Shown here one piece after another: positions 1-8,812 of a DNA stretch of 64,000 nt. The number at the start of each line of letters is the position of its first letter. Position 1 is the stretch's first letter. Location: positions 62,001-126,000 of the forward strand of contig CAWBEX010000004.1 in the NCBI GenBank assembly GCA_963787895.1, in the 5' to 3' direction. The DNA is from Anderseniella sp963787895. Its GTDB lineage: Bacteria; Pseudomonadota; Alphaproteobacteria; Rhizobiales; Aestuariivirgaceae. The translations under genes and the position numbers were made by a program. The notes below the pieces were generated by a model. That model was given only the letters and a program-made list of their open reading frames with translations. It was not told the DNA's origin and made no database searches.

Positions 1-2
1 AG

Positions 3-740
3 ACCGACCGCAACGATGCGCGCGGGCTGGCACAGTTGGCCCGGACCGGCTTCTTCAAACCCGTTCATGTGAAGTCACTGCCTGCCCACGCCGTGCGTGC
101 GCTGATCATGGCTCGCAAGAAGCTGGTCGGCCAGCGCGTCACACTCGAGAACCAGATCCGCGGGTTGGCCGTTGTGTTTGGAGCCCGGCTTCCGCGTGGC
201 CTCTCGCCAGCATTCGTCGAGCAGGTCATCACCATGAGCGACGGCATCGCCGGTCTATCTGCTGCCATGCGCGGTCTCGTTGCGGCGCGTGATGCGGTGC
301 TCGGTGCCATCGCTGCAATCGACGCCGACATGAAGCGCCTTGTTCGGGTGTCGCAGGCCTGCCGCAGACTGATGACCATTCCCGGCGTGGGCCCACTTAC
401 TGCCTTGGCGTTCACCGCTGCCATTGACGATCCGACCCGCTTCCGACGATCCCGCGACCTCGGTCCTTATCTCGGCCTCGTGCCACGTCGATATCAGTCG
501 GGCGAGATCGACTATACCGGCAGCATCTCGAAGGTTGGCGACCGTCGCGTGCGAACCCTGCTCTACGAGGCGGCCAATGTCATACTGACCCGATACAAGG
601 GAGAGCTAAAGCTGAAGGATTGGGCCTTTGCCATCGCCAAGCGCTCGAATATGCGCAAGGCACGCATCGCGCTTGCACGCCGCCTCGCGATCATCATGCA
701 CGCCATGCTCCGGCATGGCACCGAGTTCAAACCGGCCTGA
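3..740 (+). CDS. IS110-family transposase, C-terminal part (cut by window edge)
   Basis: The frame is open from the first bases and reads TDRNDARGLAQLARTGFF, a typical internal stretch of IS110/IS1111 transposases, so the true start lies left of the window. This family moves insertion sequences with an N-terminal DEDD (RuvC-like) domain and a C-terminal transposase_20 domain. Only the end of the first domain and the whole second domain are visible; the latter contains TIPGVGPLTALAF, GLVPRRYQSGE and GDRRVRTLLYEAA. The catalytic serine expected near the C-terminus of these enzymes could not be assigned with certainty. No terminal repeats are seen; elements of this family often lack clear ones. 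The frame is intact to its stop, so the copy may be active. Confidence 0.9.
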   Translation, partial: TDRNDARGLAQLARTGFFKPVHVKSLPAHAVRALIMARKKLVGQRVTLENQIRGLAVVFGARLPRGLSPAFVEQVITMSDGIAGLSAAMRGLVAARDAVLGAIAAIDADMKRLVRVSQACRRLMTIPGVGPLTALAFTAAIDDPTRFRRSRDLGPYLGLVPRRYQSGEIDYTGSISKVGDRRVRTLLYEAANVILTRYKGELKLKDWAFAIAKRSNMRKARIALARRLAIIMHAMLRHGTEFKPA

Positions 741-1440
741 CGTCAGTCGCCAACGAGACAGGAGGCCGCACCGAGCTCCCGAGCGGGAGCAACGCCCCAG
801 GGAGGGAGCAGATGATGGCGCCGATTCTGTAGCATGCGGTCACTCACCATGACCTACTGCGGTTTCAACCAAGCCACGCTCGCACCCAGCTGACCCCATA
901 AAGTGCCATCTGAGCACGTAGAGAACGCAGGCACCCAGAAGGCAAATTCCGTTCAGGACAGAGCAGCCAGACCTTGACCTATTAGAGAACAACATCGGCG
1001 GATAGTGGACTTTCGCTGCAGAGCTACATCACATGCCGATTGGCCAAGACCGGACATCCATAGGGTCCAAGTGATGGCGATAAGTTGTGATGCAGCGACT
1101 TTTGCCAATGGGATGGGGCAACTGCCCCCTTCGGAGATGCAGGAATTTCATCATCACCCTGCTTCAAGATAAACGTCTTCTGGGCGTCAGAAAACTTCGA
1201 TGCCTTGATCATTTCCACTCCTTGTTCCAGCCAGGAGTCTCAAGCGGAAAACTCTAACTTAGAACAGTCCAGTCATTGGGGATCAGAGCAGCGCCGACGG
1301 GGAACAGGGTCCAGATTGCATGTGCAATGGAGATACTCGACCGGACCCGCAGGAGTTTGCAGGCTGGCCCTACCAGCTTCTGGTCTCCGGGAAAGGTGTA
1401 AAGTTCGAGCTCGTCTCGCCTCTAGGCGATTTCAACTCTG
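741..1440. other. Gap with mobile-element debris
   Basis: About 700 bases between the IS110 transposase and the flavodoxin gene hold no intact gene. The first 150 bases are probably the non-coding end of the IS110 element. A short minus-strand IS3 orfA fragment lies near 1141-1218. The rest has small frames without recognisable similarity or good ribosome-binding sites. The stretch reads as an insertion-sequence landing zone at the left edge of the stress-gene island. Confidence 0.5.
1141..1218 (-). pseudogene. IS3-family transposase orfA remnant (N-terminus only)
   Basis: The minus strand encodes MIKASKFSDAQKTFILKQG, which matches the N-terminal helix-turn-helix start of IS3-family OrfA proteins (the KxSKFSDAQKxFILKQG pattern). 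Similarity fades after about 26 codons; the frame continues for some 38 unrelated residues and stops at 1024. The rest of orfA and all of orfB are missing. This is a relic, useful only as a sign of past transposition next to the IS110 copy. Confidence 0.65.
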
Positions 1441-1971
1441 CTACTCCAGCCTGGCTGCGAACTTGTTGACCTCGTCGGCCAGGGTTTCCCAGTCGGTGAA
1501 TTCCCTGCTTTCTTCAGATTTGAATGTTTCATCGTTGCACATCACGACGTGTTCAAGGATTTGCTGCTGGAAGTAATCGTACTCTTCGCTCTTGATTGCG
1601 CCAGCAACCGGCAGACTGAGTGCAGGCGTCCAACCTGTGCGCAACTGAAAATCCTTAATGTAATTCTTTGCGTCCGCTGCCTTTGCGTCAAAAGCCGCGG
1701 CGAGGCTAACAGATATGAACAGGTTTGGCTTGGTTTGCAACGTCTTCAAGCAAGACGCGACGAATGCTTCAATCTCGCGCTGATGCCGTTCCTGGTGGAC
1801 CGAACCAGCAACAACGAAAGCATCATAATCGTCAGCGTGCACAGACTGCTGTCGTCGCGAACTGTCGTGCAGTTCGGCATCATGCCCCATACTGCCAAGC
1901 CTGTCAGCGATGAACTCGGCAATCTTTCTGGTTTGCCCCTCGGTGGTTGCGTAGGCAATCAATACCTTCAT
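1441..1971 (-). CDS. Flavodoxin-like protein of the HemG (protoporphyrinogen oxidase) type
   Basis: A 176-residue flavodoxin-fold protein. The N-terminus MKVLIAYATTEGQTRKIAEFIADRL holds the FMN phosphate-binding loop (T-T-E-G-Q-T), and residues FVVAGSVHQERHQREIEAFV fit the second flavin loop of the HemG/flavodoxin_5 group. HemG oxidises protoporphyrinogen IX with menaquinone without needing oxygen, which suits an anaerobic island; the exact substrate here is inferred, not shown. The start at 1971 has a good GGGAGG ribosome site; a longer frame to 2004 lacks one. The gene runs divergently from the universal stress genes, and an FNR-type box (2038-2051) sits 67 bases upstream, so regulation by oxygen is likely. 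Confidence 0.75.
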   Translation of the reverse strand: MKVLIAYATTEGQTRKIAEFIADRLGSMGHDAELHDSSRRQQSVHADDYDAFVVAGSVHQERHQREIEAFVASCLKTLQTKPNLFISVSLAAAFDAKAADAKNYIKDFQLRTGWTPALSLPVAGAIKSEEYDYFQQQILEHVVMCNDETFKSEESREFTDWETLADEVNKFAARLE

Positions 1972-2037
1972 GGCGAACCTCCCAAATGAGCGAAATGTTT
2001 CCAAAATGCATCATTGCACTGACGACCAAGCGACGGC

Positions 2038-2051
2038 TTGATCGAGATCAA
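2038..2051. promoter_or_regulatory. FNR/FixK-type box 1 (TTGATCGAGATCAA)
   Basis: A perfect palindrome TTGAT-N4-ATCAA, the consensus for the CRP/FNR regulators FNR, FnrL, FixK and Anr. It lies between the divergent flavodoxin gene (67 bases to its start) and the universal stress genes on the right, so it may serve either side. No regulator gene is visible in the window. Confidence 0.8.
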
Positions 2052-2169
2052 CGCAGCTTGCGCCAAACTGGTTAAGTGTGCTGATGGACCCAATAGGTCA
2101 TTGATGTGCTCCCCGAAAACGCCCTCGATCCAGGTTAGAGTTTTCTGCGATGGTTTTCCTGGCTGGGAA

Positions 2170-2289
2170 GGAGCAGATTTGATAGTAGCAGGCGCTTATG
2201 GTTATTCCAGGCTACGCGAATTGTTGCTTGGTGGTGTGACCCGAGTTCTGCTCGATCACATGACGGTTCCGGTTTTAATGTCGCACTGA
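2170..2289 (+). pseudogene. Universal stress protein (UspA) tail, N-terminus deleted
   Basis: The last 39 codons read GADLIVAGAYGYSRLRELLL followed by a GGVTR...MTVPVLMSH ending, the canonical C-terminal ATP-binding half of UspA proteins (G-x2-G-x9-G type loop). The preceding 100 residues of the fold are missing; the sequence upstream (2052-2169) has no Usp similarity in any frame I could follow. The FNR box at 2038 is therefore now only about 120 bases from the relic. A deletion inside an oxygen-regulated usp gene explains this best. Confidence 0.7.
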
Positions 2290-2341
2290 GAAGCTCTGTT
2301 TTCGATAGTTGCTAAGCGTATCAAATTGATTGGAGACACTA

Positions 2342-3328
2342 GTGAGACGCTTCAAGAAAATAATGTATGTTCACGACGAGTCTTCAAAGGTCGCAGAAGA
2401 AACGCTGCGTCTGGCACTGGAGTTGGCAAAGCGAAATGATGGTCAGGTTGACCTCATTACCGTGCTGGAACCGCCGCCAGCAATGTTTACATCAGCTACA
2501 TCCACGCTACTGCGTTCTCGCTGGCATAAGGCGTCTGAAGCAACACTTGAACAACTGTCCCAAACCATCAATCCAGATCGGGATCTCAACACAAGGGTCC
2601 TGGAAGGCAGGCCACATATACAAACTATTCGTGAAGTGCTCCGAAATGACTATGACCTGGTGATCAAACCAATAGGTCCCAGTGGGTTCCTGGATCAGCT
2701 ACTGGGGCGGTTCGATATGCGACTATTGCGCCATTGTCCTTGCCCGGTTTGGCTCTCTAAAGGTGAAGCTTATGGCGCATTCGATCAGATTCTGGCAGCG
2801 GTGGATGCTGAATTTGAAGCCTACGGAGGGGGGAAAGCTGACAACGAAGAAGCTGAGGACGCGCTGAACCGACAAATTCTCGAGATGGCGTTTTCTCTAG
2901 CTGCAGATAGCAAGGCCTGGTTGCATGTTGGCCATGCTTGGTATCCGCCATTTTTGTCGATGTACAGCCGGGCACGGGCGGATATTCCAAAGAAGGATAT
3001 TGATGCTTATGTCGATACGATCGAGCGTGAACATAAGAATTGGCTGAAGCGACTGATGAAGCGCGCACAACAGTGGGTAGGGAAATCTGCTATTGCCCCT
3101 AGTGTCAAACTAAGTACCCATTTGCGGCAAGGCGAAGCGGGAGCGGAAATCCCCAAACTAATCTCCGAGTTCAGGATTGATCTCTTGATCATGGGGACTG
3201 TCGCAAGAACAGGCATCTCCGGTCTTGTGATGGGAAATACCGCTGAAACCATTCTCGACAAAGTGGCATGTTCAGTGCTTGCGGTAAAACCACCCGGATT
3301 TGTATCCAGTGTTGTCTTGAATGATTGA
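2342..3328 (+). CDS. Tandem-domain universal stress protein (UspE-like)
   Basis: A protein of about 328 residues with two Usp domains in tandem, as in UspE. Domain 1 (about 1-145) starts with KIMYVHDESS and ends with RLLRHCPCPVWLSK; domain 2 (about 150-320) ends with LLIMGTVARTGISGLVMGNTAETIL, carrying the G-x2-G-x9-G(S/N) nucleotide loop in recognisable form. Such cytoplasmic proteins help cells survive energy starvation and anoxia. The GTG at 2342 is preferred over an upstream TTG (2330) because a GGAG ribosome site precedes it by six bases. It follows the usp relic and FNR box 1, which probably drives it. Confidence 0.85.
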   Translation: MRRFKKIMYVHDESSKVAEETLRLALELAKRNDGQVDLITVLEPPPAMFTSATSTLLRSRWHKASEATLEQLSQTINPDRDLNTRVLEGRPHIQTIREVLRNDYDLVIKPIGPSGFLDQLLGRFDMRLLRHCPCPVWLSKGEAYGAFDQILAAVDAEFEAYGGGKADNEEAEDALNRQILEMAFSLAADSKAWLHVGHAWYPPFLSMYSRARADIPKKDIDAYVDTIEREHKNWLKRLMKRAQQWVGKSAIAPSVKLSTHLRQGEAGAEIPKLISEFRIDLLIMGTVARTGISGLVMGNTAETILDKVACSVLAVKPPGFVSSVVLND

Positions 3329-3424
3329 TCAAACCACAATTAGTGATGTGTGCGACTTCTGTATTGATGATTGTCAATGGCCGAAGTTCATCCTCATAAG
3401 GCCTTTGTCAAATTGTTCATTCAA

Positions 3425-3511
3425 CTACCGCAACCCGAACATCAAGACAGTCAGAATGAGCAACCCATTGGTTGCCCAGAAAGCAGTCAGGGTGCGCTTG
3501 TTTTGCGTCAT
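3425..3511 (-). CDS. Possible 28-residue membrane peptide
   Basis: Fifteen bases after the stop of the ferric-reductase-like gene, on the same strand, a small frame encodes MTQNKRTLTAFWATNGLLIL then TVLMFGLR and a stop. It has a positive N-terminus and one hydrophobic segment of about 18 residues, the layout of a single-span membrane peptide. An AAAGATGA stretch about ten bases upstream is a weak ribosome site. It could be an accessory subunit of the preceding membrane oxidoreductase. I know no family for it, and chance is possible at this length. Confidence 0.4.
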   Translation of the reverse strand: MTQNKRTLTAFWATNGLLILTVLMFGLR

Positions 3512-3526
3512 GGCTTGATCATCTTT

Positions 3527-4849
3527 CTAGTCATAATAGAACCGTTCGGACACTATCTGGCTGGCTCGAACGCCACGCGCCAAAAGTGCATTTTCGACAA
3601 CATCAAGCATTGCAGGCGGACCGCACACCAGGTAGAGCCACTCTGAAGTGCCTTCAAAAGAAAACGCGGCTTCAATCGTGTTTTGGTCAATTGTACCTGT
3701 AAGCCCTGTCCATCCGGGTTCCGGTTCAGACAGCACAAACTTGACAATTCGGTTTTTCTTTCGGGCCAGCAGGTTGAGTTCATCCTCATAGACAATCTGA
3801 TCTGCTGACCGATTGCCATAAACAAGGATTAACGGACGTGGGTCATCGTCTGCGTCCAGTTGCCTGGCAATGCTGAGCAGCGGCGCTATCCCCACCCCGC
3901 CCGCGATGAGCGCAATGCCTTTGCCTTTGCGCCCACATAAGGACAGATTGCCATGCGGGCCATTTATATAGGCTGTTGTCCCAACAGCCAATTGACTGAT
4001 CTGGCTAGTGGAATCTCCAGCTTCCTTTATGATAAATTGAATGTTGGATTTACGGTTTGGCGCCGAACTGATTGAGAACGGGTTTTCATGAAGAGAGAAC
4101 GGACTATGGCCAAGGTTCAACCAAACAAATTGGCCGGCCTCAAAGTCCAAAACATTACCTTCTCTGGGCTTTATGATGAGTTCCCAAGTTCTGCTGGCCA
4201 ACTTGCGAATGCTGTTCAGTTGATATGGCCGGGATGCCTCTGCAAGGGGCATTATGAGGTAGCTGTATAGTAATGAGGCCAATGCGATTGTCAGAAGCAA
4301 TATCCAGAAACCTGCAAGCCACGGATCTGAGCTGTAGCGCCCCGCACTCAGGGTGTGGTGGGTAACCATTCCGGCGATCAAGACAGCAGCTGTGCCGTGC
4401 ATTAGTCTCCATGTCTCATAGCGATAGGGCAATTGATCACGGAGTATGGAAATCAGAACGAAAGCAGGCAGAAGCACCCAAGCAATCAAACCCGTAGCAA
4501 GTGACCCTATCCCCAGCCCAAGCGTGTGTTGCCGCGACGTGTCCCACGGGAGTGGAAAATTCAGGACCGGTGTTTGGTACAAGAAGGGATGAACCAAAAT
4601 GAACGCCAGCGCTGTGCGCGCAAGAAGCTGGTGCATGCGCATCGTCACGTCCATACCAATACGCGCAGATATAAGTTTGAAACGTCCCGATAAAACAAAC
4701 TCAATCAGCAAGATCGCGAATGCTGTCATGGCAAGACCAGATGAAATCTCGTCCCATGGCGAACGCGGTGTAAGGCCCTGCAGCGCACTGAACAGCAAGG
4801 GAGACAGTGCAATAGCCAGGTAGAGTGCGATCAAAACAGAAGCTCGCAT
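3527..4849 (-). CDS. Ferric-reductase-like membrane flavocytochrome / ferredoxin reductase
   Basis: A 440-residue protein with two parts. Residues 1 to about 210 form six or so membrane spans of a ferric_reduct domain with paired histidines for haem (MHQLLART, VHPFLYQ, LMHGTAA, MVTHHTLS). Residues about 215-440 form an FAD/NAD(P)H reductase: NPFSISSAP for flavin, GGVGIAPLLSIARQL for the nucleotide, and a C-terminal CGPPAMLDVVENALL with final aromatic residues. It would move electrons from NAD(P)H across the membrane to an unknown acceptor such as ferric iron or a thiol system. It is divergent from the P-type ATPase gene. No FNR box was seen in that gap, so its regulation is open. Confidence 0.85.
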   Translation of the reverse strand: MRASVLIALYLAIALSPLLFSALQGLTPRSPWDEISSGLAMTAFAILLIEFVLSGRFKLISARIGMDVTMRMHQLLARTALAFILVHPFLYQTPVLNFPLPWDTSRQHTLGLGIGSLATGLIAWVLLPAFVLISILRDQLPYRYETWRLMHGTAAVLIAGMVTHHTLSAGRYSSDPWLAGFWILLLTIALASLLYSYLIMPLAEASRPYQLNSIRKLASRTWELIIKPREGNVLDFEAGQFVWLNLGHSPFSLHENPFSISSAPNRKSNIQFIIKEAGDSTSQISQLAVGTTAYINGPHGNLSLCGRKGKGIALIAGGVGIAPLLSIARQLDADDDPRPLILVYGNRSADQIVYEDELNLLARKKNRIVKFVLSEPEPGWTGLTGTIDQNTIEAAFSFEGTSEWLYLVCGPPAMLDVVENALLARGVRASQIVSERFYYD

Positions 4850-5081
4850 TGCCTTTTCCTCGTACTTGGGCAGCTCGAGTCAGAGATTTCCCACGGCCAT
4901 CGCGGACGCGTCACGATGTGTCACTTCAAGTTTAGATACCCTCTGATCCAGCTTCTTTGATCTGGAGCATGGCAATTGAGTTTTCGCCTTGTAACTTTTT
5001 GCTGGTTCTGTGGGGTCTTTGAGTGACGGCCATTCCCCAAGGGCAAGTTATGCGACTTCCAACGGGAGTAATACGAGGTCA

Positions 5082-7799
5082 ATGGACAGCAATAACGTAG
5101 AGAACGCTGTGAACAATTGGTATGAGAAGTCGGTGGCCTTCACACTCAAAATGCTGCAGACCTCAGCCGAAGGGCTCAGTGACAATGAAGCAACCGAGAG
5201 GCTTAAAAGGTATGGCTACAATAGGTTGCCTCTAGCTCCAGTGCGCAAACCACTTGTCCGTTTCCTCCTGCACTTTCACAATATTCTGATTTATGTGCTG
5301 CTGGGAGCAGCTTCTATCACTCTCCTGCTGGGCCATGTTGTAGACACCATTGCCATTGTTGGTGTTGTTTTTGCGAATGCCGCGATTGGATTTGTCCAGG
5401 AAGGCAGAGCCGAAAAAGCCATGGACGAGATTCGTCAAATGCTTGCCGTCAAGGCGTCAGTTATTAGGGATGGCAAGCGTAAGGGAATCGCAGGTGAATC
5501 GCTTGTTCCTGGAGACATCATTCTTCTTGAAGCAGGAGACAGAGTGCCGGCTGATGTGCGTTTGATGTTGGCCCATGGACTCTACGTCCAAGAAGCAATC
5601 CTCACGGGCGAATCCGTCCCAGTGGAAAAACACTTGAGACCTGTAGCGGCTGGAGTGCCGCTAGGAGACCGTTCCTGTATGGCGTTCAGTGGTACGCTGG
5701 TCACGAGTGGTTTTGCAAAGGGGATCGTCGTTGAGACTGGAGCGATCACGGAGATCGGGCGCATCAGTGTGATGCTATCTCACGTCCAGTTGTTGACCAC
5801 ACCATTGATCAGACAAATAAATGCCTTCGCTTGGTGGTTGACCATTTTGATTTTGCTGGTTGCCACAATTTTGCTTGTCTTCGGCTACTACGTGGAGCAC
5901 TTCGAGTTTGCTGAGCTATTCATGGCAGTGGTAGGTCTTTCCGTTGCCGCAATACCTGAAGGTTTACCGGCAGTTCTGACGATTACGCTGGCTGTTGGTG
6001 TTCAGGCGATGGCCCGGCGGAACGCGATTGTCCGGCGCTTGCCTGCAATCGAAACCTTAGGCTCGGTATCGGTCATATGTACTGACAAGACCGGCACACT
6101 TACACGCAATGAAATGATGGTTGCATCTGTAGTTACACCAGAGCATGCGCTCACAGTTGAAGGTGTCGGGTATGAGCCTAGCGGTGCATTGAAACTTCAC
6201 GACACCAAAGTAGATGCTAATGAGTGCTCAAGTCTTCAGGAGATCGGTCGCATAGCTGCTTTGTGCAATGATGCTGCCCTGCAAGAGCATCAGCAAAAAT
6301 GGATAGTTGAAGGCGACCCGATGGAAGGCGCTTTACTGGCTTTTTCAGGCAAGTTGGGAGTGGACGGTGCTGCAGAGGCGGCTGAGTGGCACCGGACGGC
6401 TGGTATTGCTTTTGATGCAAAGCACCGTTTTATGGCGACGCTACATCACAGTCAAAAAAAACAGGCATTCATCGCTGTAAAGGGTGCGCCAGAACAAATA
6501 CTGTCGATGTGCAGCAATCAACGCACAAAGGATGGGAAAACCATTTCTCTCAACAAAAGGTATTGGCAGCGCGAGTCTGAGAGGATAGCGATGCTGGGAC
6601 AGCGCGTGCTTGCTTTCGCGGTTAAATCAGTGAAGCCAAAGCAGATCAGGCTGACCCATTCGGATGTGCAGAAAGGGCTTACACTTCTTGGGTTTGTTGG
6701 AATGATTGATCCTCCTCGTCCAGAGGCTATTCAAGCGGTTGCGGAATGCCATGCAGCAGGCATACGGGTTAAGATGATTACCGGCGATCACGCAGGCACA
6801 GCGGTAGCCATTGGAAAACAAATAGGTTTGTTCAAACCTGACAAGGCTGTGACTGGTGCGGCTTTGGACGCGATGGATGATGTCGGACTGGTAACCGCTG
6901 TCCTGCAAGCGGACATATTCGCCCGAACCAGTCCGGAACATAAGCTCAGACTTGTTATGGCACTACAGTCACAGGGAATGACCGTCGCCATGACTGGCGA
7001 TGGTGTCAATGATGCTCCGGCGCTTAAAAGGGCCGATGCAGGGATTGCGATGGGACTAAAGGGTAGCGACGCGGCCAAGGAAGCAGCAGACCTTGTTTTG
7101 GCAGATGATAATTTTGCGTCTATTGTCGCTGCCGTACGCGAAGGTCGCACTGTATACGATAACATCAAGAAAGTTATAAGCTGGACATTGCCCACAAGCG
7201 CTGGCGAAGCCCTGACGATTATTGTCGCTCTGCTTTTCGGAATGACACTTCCAATCACGCCAGTTCAAATACTGTGGGTTAACCTGATTACGGCTGTCAC
7301 TTTGGGAATTGCCCTCGCGTTCGAACCGACCGAGGCCAATACCATGCGTCGTCCACCGCGCCCAAGGTTGGAACCGCTGCTGTCTGGACAGCTTGTGTGG
7401 CACATAATTCTTGTATCAACGCTGTTTCTCTGTGGTGTTTTTGGAATGTATTTCTACGCCATCGACAAGGGTTATTCAGTGCAACTGACCCACACTATTG
7501 TCATGAATACACTGGTGGTTATGGAAATTTTCCACCTTTTTTTTATTCGTAATATCTATGGAACCTCTCTGACCTGGAAAGCAGTACGCGGTAACAAGAT
7601 TATTTGGGCGACAGTTGTAGGTGTCGCAGTTCCTCAAGTAGCAATAACCTATCTTCTACCAATGCAGAAGGTGTTCGGGACGGAGGCCGTTCCACTTTTC
7701 GAAGGCATGCTGATTATTGGAGTTGGTGTGACGTTGTTCGCCATCATAGAGATCGAAAAACAGATACGTCTGTCGTTTAGACGCACAACTCTTTCGTGA
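5082..7799 (+). CDS. P-type cation-transporting ATPase (P2 type)
   Basis: A protein of about 905 residues with all P-type landmarks: actuator loop TGESVPVEK, membrane-helix motif AAIPEGLPAVL, phosphorylation site DKTGTLT, nucleotide-binding KGAPEQ, and hinge MTGDGVNDAPALK. Overall it resembles the P2A (calcium) group and the oxygen-regulated ATPases of Pseudomonas. The ion site is unusual: helix 6 reads WVNLITAVTLG where calcium pumps have an aspartate after N-x-x-T, and helix 5 has TSAGE instead of SNVGE, so the ion is uncertain. The ATG at 5082, with GAGG just upstream, is preferred to a GTG at 5010. Confidence 0.9.
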   Translation: MDSNNVENAVNNWYEKSVAFTLKMLQTSAEGLSDNEATERLKRYGYNRLPLAPVRKPLVRFLLHFHNILIYVLLGAASITLLLGHVVDTIAIVGVVFANAAIGFVQEGRAEKAMDEIRQMLAVKASVIRDGKRKGIAGESLVPGDIILLEAGDRVPADVRLMLAHGLYVQEAILTGESVPVEKHLRPVAAGVPLGDRSCMAFSGTLVTSGFAKGIVVETGAITEIGRISVMLSHVQLLTTPLIRQINAFAWWLTILILLVATILLVFGYYVEHFEFAELFMAVVGLSVAAIPEGLPAVLTITLAVGVQAMARRNAIVRRLPAIETLGSVSVICTDKTGTLTRNEMMVASVVTPEHALTVEGVGYEPSGALKLHDTKVDANECSSLQEIGRIAALCNDAALQEHQQKWIVEGDPMEGALLAFSGKLGVDGAAEAAEWHRTAGIAFDAKHRFMATLHHSQKKQAFIAVKGAPEQILSMCSNQRTKDGKTISLNKRYWQRESERIAMLGQRVLAFAVKSVKPKQIRLTHSDVQKGLTLLGFVGMIDPPRPEAIQAVAECHAAGIRVKMITGDHAGTAVAIGKQIGLFKPDKAVTGAALDAMDDVGLVTAVLQADIFARTSPEHKLRLVMALQSQGMTVAMTGDGVNDAPALKRADAGIAMGLKGSDAAKEAADLVLADDNFASIVAAVREGRTVYDNIKKVISWTLPTSAGEALTIIVALLFGMTLPITPVQILWVNLITAVTLGIALAFEPTEANTMRRPPRPRLEPLLSGQLVWHIILVSTLFLCGVFGMYFYAIDKGYSVQLTHTIVMNTLVVMEIFHLFFIRNIYGTSLTWKAVRGNKIIWATVVGVAVPQVAITYLLPMQKVFGTEAVPLFEGMLIIGVGVTLFAIIEIEKQIRLSFRRTTLS

Positions 7800-7858
7800 A
7801 CCAGAGGCAACTGACCGCTAAAGTTCGACAACTCGCAGGCCAAGCTTGGTGATGCATA

Positions 7859-7872
7859 TTGACCAACATCAA
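7859..7872 (+). promoter_or_regulatory. FNR/FixK-type box 2 (TTGACCAACATCAA)
   Basis: Matches TTGAY-N4-RTCAA and lies 60 bases after the ATPase stop, upstream of the broken cytochrome c gene. Because the box must precede transcription, the TTG codon inside it cannot be that gene's real start. The same 14 bases recur at 19606-19619. Confidence 0.75.
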
Positions 7873-7912
7873 TCGCTCAAAAGTTAAACCTGCTAAATTT
7901 TTCAACTGGTTT

Positions 7913-8410
7913 GTGATCCTAAGGAAAACAGGAGAACCGAAAACGCGGGTATGGCGCTTATCAGTTTTGTCGTTGTTTGTTTCCCTGATTGCCTTTTTCA
8001 CAGGCACTGCTGGCCCACCTGCTGATGCATCAGAACAAACCCTATCCATTGCTGCCAAGGAGATGTCAAAGGTGAGAAGTGATTTTCGTATCTTTTGCAG
8101 TGTTTGTCATGGTCTCGATCACAAGGGTGGGGGGGTTGCAAAAGTATTGAGAACCCCTCCATCTGATCTTACCCAAATTGCCAAAAGAGCAAACGGGCGG
8201 TTTCATGCTGAGGAGGTTTTCAGGAAGATTGAGGGGCTTGATATGCCTGTGGCGCACGGGACATCGGAAATGCCAGTTTAAGGTGCGCTATTTGCAAGGC
8301 AAGCACTTGGTGAAGGTGTTCTGATTGAAGATGCAGAGACAGCGGCGAGAGCTGGTACTCAGCGAATTCAGCGGCTCGTCATATATCTTGAGTCAATACA
8401 GGAGCGTTAG
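7913..8410 (+). pseudogene. Class I cytochrome c, interrupted by an in-frame stop
   Basis: The frame encodes a signal peptide (hydrophobic run VLSLFVSLIAFFTGTAG before the ADASEQ cleavage region) and a mono-haem domain with the haem motif C-S-V-C-H. It reaches the distal-ligand region as HGTSEMPV and then meets TAA at 8279-8281, exactly where the family has W (MPxWG). The same frame continues without further stops as GALFARQALGEGVLIEDAET and ends IQRLVIYLESIQER at a TAG (8408), a normal C-terminal helix. The gene is thus whole except for one nonsense codon. The start is uncertain; GTG 7913 is a guess because FNR box 2 lies just upstream. A soluble periplasmic electron carrier was the likely product. 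Confidence 0.75.
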
Positions 8411-8499
8411 GGAGGTCCCCCGGGTTTGCCAGATACATTCGCCGACTTTGATGCGTCTAACCCGTCTAATTCCCAAAACAAAATTGAGAAGCGTTTTCT

Positions 8500-8790
8500 A
8501 TGGGACAGCTTGTATTTAGCAGTGATGACAGATTGTTCGATGGCAAGTGTGTCAGGTTTGTTGGCATGGACGGTCATGATGAAATACTGTGCGGCGTAAC
8601 AGTTTTCGCACTCAAGCACCGTGATCCTGACTTGCCGCTAGAAGGCTTGTTGCCATCAGAGTTGTTTGTGAAGGCTTACGATAAGATGCTTATTGAAATT
8701 CACGACATAGCCAGGCACAAATATGTTGACGGCAAATTTGAGCTAGAAGGACCAGTCAAGATCATGGTTCATGACGAAGATTGGGATTAA
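8500..8790 (+). CDS. Small DUF1488-like protein
   Basis: A 96-residue acidic protein opening MGQLVFSSDDRLFDGKCVRF, with a middle FVKAYDKMLIEIHDIARHKY. The pattern of a short beta-rich start, a mention of phenylalanine/arginine in VRFVG, and a helical AxDxxxxxIHxIAxxxY segment fits the DUF1488 family, which has no known function. An AGAAG site precedes the ATG. It follows the broken cytochrome gene by 89 bases and may have been transcribed with it from FNR box 2. Confidence 0.55.
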   Translation: MGQLVFSSDDRLFDGKCVRFVGMDGHDEILCGVTVFALKHRDPDLPLEGLLPSELFVKAYDKMLIEIHDIARHKYVDGKFELEGPVKIMVHDEDWD

Positions 8791-8812
8791 GCAACATCCC
8801 TATTGTTTGCGG

